This document shows, piece after piece, positions 10,327 through 21,584 of a stretch of DNA of 64,000 nt. The stretch lies in the NCBI GenBank assembly GCA_022818135.1, contig JAFMSR010000001.1:5247663-5311662 (forward strand), written 5' to 3'. Position numbers and translations under genes: made by a program. This DNA comes from Saxidomus purpurata. Lineage: Eukaryota > Mollusca > Bivalvia > Venerida > Veneridae. Numbering within the stretch: the stretch's first letter is position 1; every line of letters begins with the position of its first letter. Under the pieces are notes generated by a model that saw only the letters and a list, made by a program, of their open reading frames with translations, did no database searches and was not told where the DNA came from.

Positions 10327-10505
10327 CGAGCAGCTTTAAGTTTTCGTGACAAAACCCATATACAAAATGGGACATAACTCTGTCAAATATGACATTGACC
10401 TATAAAATTTGGCGGTATCACAAATCTTTCTTCATATACAATACAATTGAAAGTTTAATGAAGAAATCTTAAGAAATGGCAAAGTTACAGCCATAGAAAA
10501 ACAGG
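10327..10505. repeat. Single monomer of the 'ggcataactctgtcaaatatgac' repeat
   Basis: Contains AAGTTTTCGTGACAAAA, GGGACATAACTCTGTC and GAAGAAATCTTAAGAAATGG, the same unit as the array at 61085-61700, with some divergence. No tandem neighbour is present here. Confidence 0.7.
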
Positions 10506-10630
10506 ATCAGAATATGACAAAGACAGAAAATACCATAAGATGGTGGTGTATTTTCATCCTAGAAAAAGGTCAACTGCTATTGCTGATAGGTAACATTGAT
10601 AAAAATACTTATCAAAGCATTGATGATACA

Positions 10631-10774
10631 AAAAAACAAAAATAATATCAAACAGGGAATGCCACGTACCAAAAACGCAGCCTCCCCAAAACGAACCCCA
10701 CATCACCCAGAAGTGCACACCACCAACACACACACACGCGCGCACACGCACACACAAACGACACACACACACAC
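10631..10774 (-). mobile_element. Penelope-like retroelement 3' tail (short copy)
   Basis: Reverse-oriented copy of the last ~140 bases of the 4546-6136 element: AAAACAAAAATAATATCAAA, the CCACGTACC/CAGCCTCCCC block and a short CA-rich tract. It is 5'-truncated inside the CA tract. Confidence 0.75.
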
Positions 10775-10929
10775 AAGCCGTACAAATAGTTTAAAACACA
10801 AACCTCAGATGTATGATGGTACAACAGACAGGTGAATATTAACATAGTTTCAGAAATAAATGGCTAGAGTTATCACATGAAAGCGTTATATTTGGCTAGT
10901 AATTTGAGTTGGAATGCTACGTCTCTGCT

Positions 10930-11420
10930 TAGCGAGTTGAATAAAATGCAGAAAAGAGATTTTGACAGTTTCCTTAGAGTCTTAGACCATGATATGATAC
11001 AAGGAATAAAGCTGAAATTTTCAAATCACAGTTAAAATCTGTAACAAGGCAAATAAAAAGGATCAAGCAATTACAGATCTTGCACGACAAATAAAAAAAC
11101 TGAAGAGGCCGCCTTATCCATATGCAAACTCTGACCTGATGTAAATTTCGGCATTATATTCATTCATTGACAGCATAGATGACTCGGACACCAGACTATG
11201 GTTACAAGAATGTTGTCCTAAAACAATATCTGAACACGAAACGATAGTTTTGAATTTGAGTATTACCATCTAACAAGGAAAAAGTCTTTATGTTCGAAAT
11301 TTAATTAAAAAAAATTAATGATGTAATATACAAAACTAAAACTGGTCCTAGAGGAAAACCGAAAATTATCCATCGTGATCAACTAAAAAATTTACAGAGA
11401 CAGGATTTGATATGATGTAA
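10930..11420 (+). pseudogene. Collapsed LTR-retrotransposon (Gypsy-like) remnant: gag piece next to integrase C-terminus
   Basis: Around 11040-11275 the plus strand reads, with frame breaks, DLARQIKKLKRPPYPYANSD, a stop, then SFIDSIDDSDTRLWLQECC and KTISEHETIVLNLS. This is the pattern of the end of a retrotransposon gag domain (LA-I-L-AYP, FI-L-D-R, P-T-EA). At 11320-11395 it reads DVIYKTKTGPRGKPKIIHRD, the typical integrase C-terminal segment. The protease-RT-RNaseH-integrase body is missing between them, so this looks like an internally deleted, decayed copy. LTRs were not identified. The call rests on short motifs. Confidence 0.42.
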
Positions 11421-11559
11421 TTTTATAAACAGTGGTAAAATAAAATGAAAACAGATAGATTAGTACAACAGAAATTTTTCGTCTAATTGCAGAAATTTTG
11501 TTGAGGATTTCGCAAGGTTTTGACATTTCCTGCCAAACGACCATGTATGGCACAACTGC

Positions 11560-12245
11560 GAGGGTAACACAATGGTATATCATACAAATGCAGATAGATT
11601 TTTTCAAAGAAATGATAATCCACATACATGCAACACTTAAAGAAAGAAAACGACTGTGCCATTTTTAATCAGATAACAGGGACAAAAGACAGAAAAAGTT
11701 ACGGAACAGTGTACAAGTACAAACAAGGCACAAGAGACTATATTGCACAGACTAAAACAAAGAGATTTGTACTGGGAAACCTGAGAGTGAAACAGAAAGT
11801 GATACGGACAGCGATACGGATAGTGATACATATAGCAACTCGGACAGTATTGGTAATTTGGAAGATTTTCAGGAAGAATATCACTTGAAAAAAGTAAGAC
11901 GATATATATAGAGCAGAGCAAGATAGCAGAACGAAAGAAAATGGAAGAGGAGTTAAAGGAAGAAGAAAACCGAAAGGAGGAAGAGAAAAAACAAAAAAAG
12001 AAAGAAGAGATGATGAGAGAAAGACAGAAGACAGAAGGGGGGGGGGAAAGAAAGTAACAGAAAAATAAAGGAAAAAAATGAAGGATTGAAACAAAATGAA
12101 AGTTGAAAAAGAAGAGAAGAAAGATGAAAACTAGACCTATCACTAAATGTGATTAATACCCCCGAAAGACTGCTTTATAAACTGAGGAAGTTCGTAGTAA
12201 CAGAATACCTTGCAAAAGAACCTAAAATAGAGATATTGTCCTTGG
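11560..12245 (+). pseudogene. Lys/Glu-rich coding debris of unknown family
   Basis: Open pieces in shifting frames: an ORF from ATG 11628, then an acidic run (SETESDTDSDTDSDTYSNSD) at about 11785-11850, then a charged coiled-coil-like run (KMEEELKEEENRKEEEKKQ) at about 11940-12000. Next comes LDLSLNVINTPERLLYKL at about 12130-12185. The last part recurs on the minus strand at 18060-18190 as LDLSLNVINTPESLLYKLRK. Two copies with preserved protein similarity argue for a once-coding repeated sequence, perhaps part of a retroelement. No family is recognised. Confidence 0.35.
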
Positions 12246-12575
12246 CAGTAACTCTGTAATTTGTCAAGATAGAGTTATGGTTCCTGTGCAATGCACTTCC
12301 TGTCAGTGTACTTGACCATTGTATGAAGTTGTGTTGAATTCCAACCAGTAGTTTTCAAGTTATGCTCCGGACAAGGAAAAGTCATAAAGGGCAATAACTT
12401 TGAAATTACTCAAGATAGAGTTATGGTTTTTGTGCACTGCACTTTCTCCCAATGTGCTGGACTATTGTATGAAGTTGTATTGAATTCCAACTAGTAGTTT
12501 CAAGTTATGGTCCGGACAAGGAAAATGCAACGGACCGCCCGCCGACCGACCTACCTACCAACCATCGGATGACTC
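12240..12575. repeat. Tandem repeat, ~140-bp monomer, about 2.3 copies
   Basis: Monomer words are CAAGATAGAGTTATGGTT, GTGCACTGCACTT, TTGTATGAAGTTGTATTGAATTCC and GTTATGCTCCGGACAAGG. It ends in CCGCCCGCCGACCGACC. It is the same family, in opposite orientation, as the array at 17155-18085. Confidence 0.8.
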
Positions 12576-12599
12576 CTATATACCCCCCTTAAATATAAA

Positions 12600-12798
12600 C
12601 ATAAGAATGAAAAAGAAAAGGAAATAGTATTAAGGGATTTAAAAAATGATAAAAGACTGGACATTGATAATGAAGAGGAAATGACAGACATAGATTGTAT
12701 TGCAGAAAGTTGGAAAAATGAAGGAAAGAAAAAGAAAACTGCTATTGGAAAAGTAAATAACTATGTTTTAGAAAAAATTGGATGTATGCATATATGAA
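12600..12798 (+). pseudogene. Unrecognised charged open frame (no start codon)
   Basis: A frame from about 12600 runs about 64 codons to TGA at 12796-12798. Visible words are KNEKEKEIVLRDLKND, NEEEMTDIDCIAESWKNEG and VNNYVLEKIGCMHI. It directly follows the tandem array and may be the C-terminal end of the debris at 11560-12245. Its 3' half lies in the segment duplicated at 14118-14398. Confidence 0.3.
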
Positions 12799-13014
12799 AT
12801 TACAACAATTTCAAAGAGGTTTAAAGACTTAGTTAATTTAAAGGTAAATGGGTGACAGAAAAGTGATATAGTAAAAACGCATACATGTATAGATAATTGG
12901 TAACCAGGGAAGTCGCTCTTCAATGAAGAGACAGTAGTTTACCAAAAAAAAAAAAAAAAAATGATAGGAAACAAAGCAATGCAGACAAGCAAATAAACAT
13001 TAACATTACAATGA
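12735..13014 (+). repeat. 280-bp segment duplicated inside a pearl-like element at 14118-14398
   Basis: From AAAACTGCTATTGG to TTACAATGA the sequence is nearly identical to 14118-14398, including a hairpin region (CGCTCTTCAATGAAGAG), the words CAGTAGTTTACC and a long A-run. The A-run after GTAGTTTACC suggests a retroposed 3' end. Confidence 0.85.
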
Positions 13015-13951
13015 TTAAATACAGACGTATACAACGGTGAAATGTATTTTGATTAACTCACTGTCCACGCAGTGAAAATTGTCAAAATGTTATTTTGTTT
13101 TTATTGCGATACGAAATTTCTGGCATTAACTATCGCTATTCTGTATCATGATAATGTCAATGATAGTAAATATTGGACAGTTTACTCATCTAATCCTGTA
13201 CTCTCTTAAGTAAAAGAAAATGAGTGAATATTTTTCTGGTATATGACAAGTTTTTAGAGTTTGTGAATGGATTGGAGGGGGAATTTCCTCTATGGCATCA
13301 AGTGAGACATCCTAAGTAGCAATAACAGATGAATATGTTGCTTTTTCTTTCACCTCAAGGGTTGTGTTTGCTTGGGTCTTGATACATAAAATATATATAA
13401 CAATATAACTCTTATTTTAATGTGACTTTAAGTCTGCTTAAGTTCTATGTTCTTATAAATCTAGTGGCGGTTGTTAAACGCCTGTTTTAATAGTATTTCA
13501 GTGATTTACCAATACTTCTCGTTCCTGGGATTTACCAGTACTAGGTCATTAGCTTCAGTAAGAAACTGACATTTTTCTCAATTACACAGATAATGGTGGA
13601 TAGTGTAGCTCAAACCCATGATCGAAATAACCGTCACAGAGGGTAACCCGTTTTGGCGGGAACGAGGTGACGGATATTTCCGTCAGAGTCAAATTTCTCC
13701 CGAAAGAAACTTATCAAAATGATGCATTATCATATAAAACAAACGATATTTAGACGTTGTGTTTGGGAAAGTGACGCCACAATATTTATAACGTTACGTC
13801 ACTAGTAATTGACGAGAGTCGTCTGGCATAGGAGGTGTGCCAGACCGGTATATCGGTATGGGTTACATCACCGGAAATGCCAATCCGATATGTAAGAATG
13901 TTGAATCTGATATTTATTCAAAACATTGAATTAACAGTTTATCCTTTTTTA
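13015..13951. other. No recognised gene
   Basis: Non-coding sequence without long open frames. A stretch near 13640-13860 is more GC-rich but shows no coding pattern I can support. Confidence 0.4.
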
Positions 13952-14430
13952 GCTCACCTGGCTACGCCAGGGTGAGCTTTTCTAATTGATGATTGTCCGT
14001 CGTCCGTCAACATTTTGATTCAAATGACATTTCCTCTGAAACCACTAGGCCAATGTTGATAAAACTATGCAGGGATGTTCCTTGCATGAAGCTCTACCAA
14101 ATTGTTCAAAGAATTCCAAAACTGCTATTGGAAAAGTAAATAACTATGTTTTAGAAAAAATTGGATGTATGCATATATGAAATTACAACAATTTCAAAGA
14201 GGTTTAAAGACTTAGTTAATTTAAAGGTAAATGGGTGACAGAAAAGTGATATAGTAAAAACGCATACATGTATAGATAATTGGTAACCAGGGAAGTCGCT
14301 CTTCAATGAAGAGACAGTAGTTTACCCAAAAAAAAAAAAAAAAAATGATAGGAAACAAAGCAATGCAGACAAGCAAATAAACATTAACATTACAATGAGC
14401 GATGATAGGGCCATCTTGGCCCTCTTGTTT
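13952..14430 (+). mobile_element. Pearl/Helentron-like element whose tandem core is replaced by a copied flanking segment
   Basis: The left end is AGCTCACCTGGCTACGCCAG with the same leader as the element at 8376, up to CAAAGAATTCC at 14117. The right end GCGATGATAGGGCCATCTTG to CTCTTGTTT matches the standard terminus. Between them, 14118-14398 is the 280-bp segment also found at 12735-13014, 1.1 kb away, instead of the usual ~165-bp monomers. This resembles fragment capture as known for Helitrons. Confidence 0.75.
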
Positions 14431-14442
14431 TAAAAGGTACTT

Positions 14443-14815
14443 CTAAAGGGACACTCCCTACATGTATCAGTTAAAATTCTTGAAACATAGCCAGTGTTTA
14501 CAATGAATGTAAAATGATAATACAATTTCTAAGAACATAACAATTATTCCTAACATTTCCTGATGTTATAAAAAAAATAAGGTAGATTGTAGAGGTATTA
14601 TGTAATAAATCACTAATACACCCATGAATTTTACAAAAGATCATTGAATGCTTCAAAGTACTGCATCATATTTTAAAGTGCTGATTTTACCCAATATTAC
14701 TGGAATGCATAGCTTTAACTGCTACCTTAAGTAATAATACTTGCAACTCTTCTATTATTTATTGAAATTTATTTAATTTGACACCAGGTTTCTATATAAA
14801 GGAAGTGTCTCTTTG
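14443..14815 (+). mobile_element. piggyBac-like MITE, diverged copy
   Basis: Starts CTAAAGGGACACTCCCTACA and ends GGAAGTGTCTCTTTGAC, with internal matches to the family (AAATCACTAATACACCCA, ATTGAATG, AAAGTGCTGATTTTACC). Both TTAA ends are mutated. It is older than the copies at 18828 and 32473. Confidence 0.6.
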
Positions 14816-14871
14816 ACAAGGCATAAAATAGAAACAAACATATAATACGGTTCATTTCTTTAGCTTTTTTT

Positions 14872-15722
14872 ATCCCCCCGCCAAAGGCGAAAGGGATATT
14901 AGAAATGGTCTCCGTCCGTGCGTCCGTCCCAATTTTGTCCGGAGCATAATTCCATAAGTACTTGAGCGATTTTCTTCAAATTTTCATACACTGACAGAGC
15001 ACATTGGGAGGAAGTGCAGTGGGTAAGAACAATAACTCTACCTTGCCTACTTTTAGAGTGATTCCCCTTTATCAGATTTACTTGAAAAATTTCCGGAGCA
15101 TAACTCCAAAAGAACTTGGGGGATTTTCTTCAAACTTAATACACTGACATAGCACATTGGTAGGAAGTGCAGTGTGCAAGAACAATTACTCTTCCTTGCC
15201 TACTTTTAGAGTGATTCCCCTTTATCAGATTTACTTTAAAAGTTTTGTCCAGAGCATAACTCCAAAAGTACTTGAGGGATTTACTTCAAACTTAATACAC
15301 TGACATAGCACATTGGTAGGAAGTGCAGTGTGCAAGAACAATAACTCTACCTTGTCTACTTTTAGAGTTATTCCCCTTTATCAGATTTACTTGAAAAAAC
15401 AATTCCGGAGCATAACTCCAAAAGTACTTGAGGGATTTTCTTCAAACTTAATACACTGACATAGCACATTGGTAGGAAGTGCAGTGTGCAAGAACAATAA
15501 CTCTACCTTGCCTACTTTTAGTCAGATAGAAAAATATCATACCTATACTGTACCATTAATATAATTTTGCAAACCTTCTCTTCATTGCCTTATTCTTTTT
15601 CCATTTTCATGAAAACTGTACTCAGCATGACCATAACTATACGGCTTTTTAAGGATTTCCTCTCACCAAGTAAAATGTACGAAAGTACAACCTTCAGGTA
15701 ACTTCTTCCCGGCGGGGGGATT
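14872..15722. mobile_element. Hairpin-capped array element, ~155-bp monomer, four copies
   Basis: The left end TATCCCCCCGCCAAAGGCGA forms a hairpin and is followed by CCGTCCGTGCGTCCGTCCC. Then come four units beginning GGAGCATAACTCCAAAAGTA near 14940, 15096, 15249 and 15406, with CATTGGTAGGAAGTGCAGTG inside. After 15520 there is unique sequence, then CCCGGCGGGGGGATTAA at 15706-15722, inverted to the left end. It is non-coding. Confidence 0.7.
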
Positions 15723-16263
15723 AACCATGTGTAACATGGCTCTTGTTAAAAGTATTTTCCCCTTCGATTCCGCAAATCCACTCGTCTCCTTTTTGCTTTC
15801 CTACAAATACGCCCGCTGTTTTTTTGCCGTCAAGTCACGACGTATGGCCAATGTGAGGGTATGTCCACCAGGAGACAAGCCCACTTGTCTATTAACCTGC
15901 ACAATAACATTACAATTTACATAGCTGAAACCCAATTTAAAGCTGAATATTCTTTAACAAAATATAAGCAAACACTTCAGTACAAAAGAGAAGATGGCCA
16001 AGATGGCCCTATATAGCTTATCTTAGACTTACTTATGGCCATATGTGACAAAACATTCCAATTTCCTGCTGAATTTAATTTTTTATATAAGCCTATATGT
16101 GCTTACTAAGAAACAGATGATTTAAAGTGACATATACCTAATCTCATAAAGTGTGAGACATTAAATGAATGAAACACTTAAATTCACTCAGCATTAACAT
16201 ACCATATACCACATACCAATATAGCTGTGTCCTATTGTGCAACACCAGCCACCACACGATGAT
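15723..16263. other. No recognised gene
   Basis: Contains a short pearl-end-like phrase, GGCCAAGATGGCCCTATATA, near 15993-16012 in reverse orientation, as a stray fragment of such a terminus. Otherwise single-copy AT-rich DNA. Confidence 0.4.
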
Positions 16264-16820
16264 TTAGGCTTGCATATCGAGAGTAGAAATATTTTTTTGA
16301 GCCTTTGATGCCACAGTCTTAGTGAATGATTCGTTACCCTGTGTGCTACCTGAATTTGCAAGCTTGTCACTTTGTCCTTTGTAAGTATCAAATAATTCTT
16401 TTATAGCTTTCTGCAACTCTATAACCTGCAGTGGACGGTCATACGGAGATGATCTGTACTTTGCTTCCGGGTGCTCCTTATGAGCACACCAAGATGTACT
16501 GCACAAACTATGATCTCCAAAGGCATGGCATGATAATGAATCAAATCTTTTACAAATTCCAGCAGCATTACTTTGATTTTGGCTTAGAATGTAGTTAACA
16601 CTCTTTTGTAAATATCTTGTGACTTTTGTAGTAAATTTTAGCCCTATGTTTAAGTTGCAAACCGTACAAACTTGAAGTTATGTTTTTTCTAACATGGTTG
16701 CGGTCTGATTTCTTTGCAATATTTGGATTCATAGTTTTTTTCAACCTTGATATTGTTGTGGTATTATCATCAGCTACAAAAGTAGAAATGTCTCTTCCTT
16801 CTTCAATAATTGGTCAGTCA
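16264..16820 (-). pseudogene. Mutator-like transposase-domain remnant
   Basis: On the minus strand the translation, with frame breaks, reads DISTFVADDNTTTISRLKK, KKSDRNHVRKNITSSLYGLQ, and then DSLSCHAFGDHSLCSTSWCA. The order (D-TTI-RL, SD-NH-KK-LY-L, H-FGDH-C-WC) matches the domain annotated as Mutator-like transposase in many invertebrate predicted proteins. An in-frame stop follows the KEC word near 16600, so it is broken. The C-terminal 80 codons (16506-16264) are still open. No flanking repeats are identified. Family placement is from memory. Confidence 0.5.
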
Positions 16821-17154
16821 GGGTTATCATATTCTTGATGTAAGAATTATCGCTTTGTTATTACATGTCATGTGTCAAATTTACTGCTGTCAACTGTAAA
16901 GTTGCCTTTATTCTGGAAATTGATTCTGGAAATTGATTCTGGAAATTCTGCAACTTTAATTGATTGAATTCATAACTGTCAAAGATTTCTCCTCGTACTG
17001 CAATCAATGTTGCCACATTCCTATATTCTAAGTTCGAACTATATCCCTTTCATTGTTGTGAAGTCATGATTAAAGAAAATAGAATGATTCCATGACACAT
17101 TAAAGCACATCCACTTTGGATCCAGATCTACTCACACATTTTTGCATTTTCAAC
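16821..17154. other. No gene; small triplicated word
   Basis: TCTGGAAATTGAT occurs three times in direct tandem at about 16913-16945. Nothing else is recognised. Confidence 0.5.
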
Positions 17155-18085
17155 TTTTAGCATTTTTCCCGGTGGTTGGTCGGTCGGTTGGTCCGTTGCA
17201 TTTTCCTTGTCTGGAGCATAACTTGAAAACTACTGGTTGGAATTCAATACAACTTCATACTATGCTCAAGCACATTGAGAAGAAGTGCAGTGCACAAGAA
17301 CCATAACTCCATCTTGACTTATTACATAGTTATTGCCCTTTGTTACTTTTCCTTGTCCGGAGCATAACTTGAAAACTACTAGTTATAGGTCAATACAACT
17401 TCATACAATGGTCTAGCACAATGAGAGGAAGTGCAGTGCGCAAGAACCATAACTCTATCCTGAGAAATTACATACTGATTGCCCTTTTTTACATTTCCTT
17501 GTCCGCAGCATAACTTGAAAACAACTGGTTGAAATTCAATACAACTTCATACAATGGTCAAGTACATTGAGAGGAAGTGCAGTGCACAGGAACCGTAACT
17601 ATATCTTGACTCCTAACAGAGTTATTGCCCTTTGTTACTTTTCCTTGTCCGGAGCATATCTTGAAAACTTTTGGTTTAAATTCAATACATCTTCATGCAA
17701 TGGTTAAGTACATTGAGAGGAAATGCAGTGCACAGGAACCATAACTCTATCTTGACTCATTACAGAGTTATTGCCCTTTGTTACTTTTCCTTGTCCGGAG
17801 CATATCTTGAAAACTACTGGTTGGAATTCAAAACAACTTCATACAATGGTCAAGCACAATGATTGGAAGTGCAGTGCACAGGAATCATAACTCCATCATG
17901 ACTAATTACAGAGTAATTGCCCTTTGTTACTTTTCTTTGTCCAGAGCATAACTTGAAAACTACTGGTTGGAATTCAGTACAACTTCATGCAATGGTCAAG
18001 CACAATGAAAAGAAGTGCAGTGTACAAGAACCATAACTCTATCTTGACAAATTACAGAGTTATTGCCAAGAACAATATCTCCATA
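17155..18085. repeat. Tandem array, ~145-bp monomer, six copies
   Basis: Starts after GGTGGTTGGTCGGTCGGTTG. GCATAACTTGAAAACTACTG or a close variant recurs near 17216, 17361, 17508, 17656, 17801 and 17946. It is the reverse complement of the family at 12240-12575. The CGGTCGGT tract corresponds to the tetranucleotide cap seen on other arrays. Confidence 0.85.
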
Positions 18086-18242
18086 TCAGTGTTTTTGCAA
18101 GGTTTTCTGTTACTACGAACTTCCTAAGTTTATAAAGCAGGCTTTCGGGGGTATTAATCACATTTAGTGATAGATCTAGTTTTTCTTGCTTGTTTAGAAG
18201 TCCGAGCCGACCCTGGGATTTCTCCCTGGGTGAACTTGCCAA
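18060..18242 (-). pseudogene. Coding-like fragment shared with 12127-12245
   Basis: The 60-codon minus-strand frame contains LDLSLNVINTPESLLYKLRK and FVVTENLAK, with about two differences from the copy at 12130-12215. In both places the array of 140-145-bp monomers is directly attached at the same position. So coding-like fragment plus array forms one repeat unit present in inverted orientation 5.9 kb apart. Confidence 0.45.
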
Positions 18243-18390
18243 GACTCCTGACAGGCGCAGGTTGATGAGAGACTTGGTTTTTTCACATGCCCGGTGTATA
18301 GCACCGATACACGCGAGCCTACATCTGGGTTTTCAACCAGTTCATATCTAGATGAGTGGGAAACACTGAAAAAGTGTTTCTGAAATTTCC

Positions 18391-18468
18391 AGTGCCCCGA
18401 CTGGGATTCGAACCAGTACCTCCGGATTTGTAGAACAGAATGTTAAGCACTCGATTACCCTATTTATG
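18391..18468 (-). repeat. tRNA-like SINE head (degenerate)
   Basis: The minus strand shows a B-box-like GGTTCGAATCC with flanking CTGG/CCAG pairing and a weak A-box region. The acceptor and anticodon stems do not fold into a normal cloverleaf. It is best read as a tRNA-derived SINE head or tRNA pseudogene. The following sequence down to about 18240 may be its body. Confidence 0.4.
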
Positions 18469-18827
18469 TGGTTATTTCTGCTTATTTTACATGTTTTATT
18501 GAAAAGAGTAGATACTGATCAGTAATCACATGCAAACAACAAAGACAAGCCAAGACGCAGGACTTTAAGCAAGGTGAATCAGTTCACCGAAGTAACTGGC
18601 TGCTTAAAACCATCGTCCCCAATCATGTTAGTCAGTGTTTGTCTGCATTATTTGTGAAAGGTTAACACTACAGTGTTAGTAGAGTCCATAGCCCCATTTG
18701 TTAACATTGTACTGTGTTAAGTGCTTTCATTTAAGAAATAATACAAGGCTTAGAGTGCTTTATCGAAATCGAAGCATTCCCCGGAGGTGATGTGCCGGGT
18801 GGAATAATTCACGAGGGGCGAATCGTA

Positions 18828-19204
18828 TTAAAGTTGCACTCCCTACATCTAGCAGATTATATTCTCGAACCATAGATTATGTGTTCAATGAACGAAAAAT
18901 GATAAATAAATAAAATTTCAAAGAAGAACCTGTGGCGAAAAATTCCTCATTGTACCACAAATAATCAATATAGAAGCTTTTTGTAATAAATCGCATCCAC
19001 CCATTAATTGTACAACAACAACTTTACATAGATTATTGAATGGTTTACGGTTCTGCAGTATATTTTAAACCGCTGATTTTATCGATACTGACTGGGAATG
19101 CATATCTGAAACTTTTAGGTTAAGTTATAATACTTCCAAAGATTCTATTATTTATGTTTTGGAGGTTATTTATTTGACATCAGTTATAGGGTATGTCCCT
19201 TTAA
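18828..19204 (+). mobile_element. piggyBac-like MITE, intact copy (377 bp)
   Basis: TTAA at both ends (18828-18831 and 19201-19204), with related termini GCACTCCCTACATC and, inverted, GGGACATACCCTATAAC. At least six more copies or pieces occur in the window (6641, 9635, 14443, 32085, 32473, 63573), so this serves as the family reference. TTAA target and short TIR fit piggyBac-type mobilisation. Confidence 0.75.
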
Positions 19205-19830
19205 AGCACTCGAGCTGACTATAGAAATATATCATAGGCATATTAGAATATAATATATATCATAATTTGTAGGTTCATATTTAGTTTTCATAATCTCTGG
19301 TTCAATACAGTTAAAAACAAATCTTGAGGTTATAACTCTGAAACAGGATTAAAGATCACGATGGCCATTATGAAATATGTGGACCAAAGTCAATTCTACC
19401 AACATGCTACTGGACATTTCTACATAGAAATACAGTGTACTGATTTCTGATAATTTGCACTGTATATGAGGGCGGATCTCAACTGTGATCTATCTGTAAT
19501 AGAGAATATGATATATATACAGAACACTTTTAAAAGCGCAACAAAACAAATATACCATAATACAAAATCGAGCACATTTGACTTAAATAATTATGACATT
19601 TTTTGGCGCCTACGTCTCTTAAAATAACGTAATTTTTCTCGTTAACATTACTCTATCTAAATAACAAATTCCAGTATCTTACTATTTTCAGATTTTTTTT
19701 TATAAAACAATTAAGGGAAATTAGCATCAATTTCACACATTTATATTATGCTTTATATATAACCTTGTAAGGTATAATCAATACTGAATGATGGCATTTT
19801 ATTTCTGACCTAAATGTACTCAAACTTGAA
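19205..19830. other. Non-coding; right 140 bp is duplicated downstream
   Basis: No gene. The part 19691-19830 recurs almost exactly at 24503-24641, as flank of the second Harbinger end. Confidence 0.6.
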
Positions 19831-20030
19831 CAGGCCCCGTGCTTATAAACATTTCTTGAGCACGATCTCAGACTCAAGGTGTTGTTTCGTGCTCAGCGCT
19901 GAGTTCAACTCAGACATCGGTGCTTATAAAAAAATCTGAGTCTGAGATCATGCTCAACTGAGAATGAAACTCAAACTCAGCTGAGCATGGTACATACCTA
20001 ACTCAGGGAACGTTCTCCTGTTCCACAAAT

Positions 20031-21044
20031 ATGGCTGCCGTACATGTACGTGCGTATAGACGGGCAATTAGAGAGCGAGTTATGACCAGAAGACCCCGTT
20101 ATTTTCGAGACAGAAGTAATCCCATGGAGGATTTGGACGCGGGTGACATTTTTGAACGTTTTAGGTTTCGCCCTGAGACAATTATGTATATTTTGGGAGT
20201 ATTAAACATCAGAGAACCTGCTACCCGTAGAAATATGCCATTACCCCCTGTCATAACTCTGTTGACAGCACTGAGATATGTGGCGACTGGAGCTATACAG
20301 CTGCTGATTGCTGACAGCATCAGCATCAGCAGAGCAACAGCCGGGAAATGCATCCGTCAGGTGATCATGTTACTGACAAATCAAGCAAGACGATTTGTGG
20401 TGTTCCCGTCAGGAGATGATGCTCTGCGAACGAAACATGAGTTCTTTCGCATTGCCGGTAACCTTCTTTACTTTTGATTTTGGAATTTCCGAAGCTATGA
20501 CCAATAAGAAGAATTCTATTTTAAAACACAAATTTGATTGGTTGTGATGTAAACAGCGCAACACGTTCGGTAATGCGGGGCTCCAGACAGGGTGTAACTG
20601 AGTCCGATTAGGCATATCCAAACTAAATTTCCGATAAGCTTTGTCTTGTACAAAAAATATTACTTATGTATAAACAAGAATAAAACAAGTATACACCCCA
20701 TGTTATTTCATCAATTTAATCTTTTTTCATTTCTGTCATTTAGACGTAAGCCTACTGTACGTTGATAAGTACTAAACTGTAACTATAGACACACATGTGA
20801 TCAGTAGGCTTAAGATGTTTTTAAAGCTGGTCTAGACCCCTAGCACCTGTGGTATGACCCTTATCGGTTGATATTGGATGCTGATGAAAGTAAGAGACAA
20901 ATCATATTAAAGGTTCTAGTTACCACTGTGAAATGAAGTATATATATAAGTTGCTAATTTATTTATATTGTATACTATATTTGCCCTGATGATATAGTGA
21001 AACCGTTGGCAAATACAAATAGAAAACTCATATAGTGTCATTAT

Positions 21045-21121
<77 letters not shown>

Positions 21122-21584
21122 ATTGACCCCTATTTCTAAAAACAATTGAAGAACCACCAATATGCCAAGCAACCCCTTTATAAACTGCTGCACTTTTTAC
21201 TAAAATGTTCATCTGCATGTATATACAGTCAAAGCAAATGCCACTGTTGTAAGCTACTTGTAAATGTGGTAATTGTTTGCAGGGATATTTCATTTACAGA
21301 TGTTTTAACTACTGTATTTAAAGCACACTGCACATGCACATACTAAGTACTAAGAAAATTGTGCTGCAATTACATTAATTGAAAAACTTTTAGACAATGT
21401 GCCCCCAGCCCCTCCTGTTATCTCTCTCAGATGATATGATATAATAACAACAATTAATTGTTATTTTTTAGGATTCCCAAATGTCTTAAGCTGTATAGAT
21501 GGCACGTTTGTCCGGATAATTAGACCTAAACAAAATGAAGCAGACTATGTGAACAGAAAGGGGTTCCATTCCATGAATGTGCAG
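20031..21584 (+). pseudogene. Harbinger (HARBI1-like) transposase, first two exons only
   Basis: Exon 1 is 20031-20457, from ATG (MAAVHVRAYRRAIRERV) through PLPPVITLLTALRYVATGA and SISRATAGKCIRQV to FFRIAG, ending at donor GTAACC. Exon 2 is 21472-21584, after acceptor TTTTTTAG, restoring frame in a Gly codon: [16 protein letters not shown], then [17 protein letters not shown], then donor GTAAAT. CIDGT holds the first catalytic Asp of the DDE triad. The later DDE residues should follow in further exons, but I find none up to 23.8 kb, so the gene is truncated. Reading through the first donor gives a 148-codon ORF, which is an artefact. Confidence 0.8.
21050..21117. repeat. (AT)n microsatellite
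   Basis: About 68 bases of uninterrupted AT inside intron 1 of the Harbinger transposase remnant. Confidence 0.95.

Noticed and set aside
11637..12143. 168-codon minus-strand frame rich in Phe, Ser and Leu
   Set aside because: Opposite-strand shadow of the purine-rich Lys/Glu coding debris on the plus strand.
20409..20621. Minus-strand ORF opposite the Harbinger transposase
   Set aside because: No family pattern; overlaps the splice region of the transposase on the other strand.
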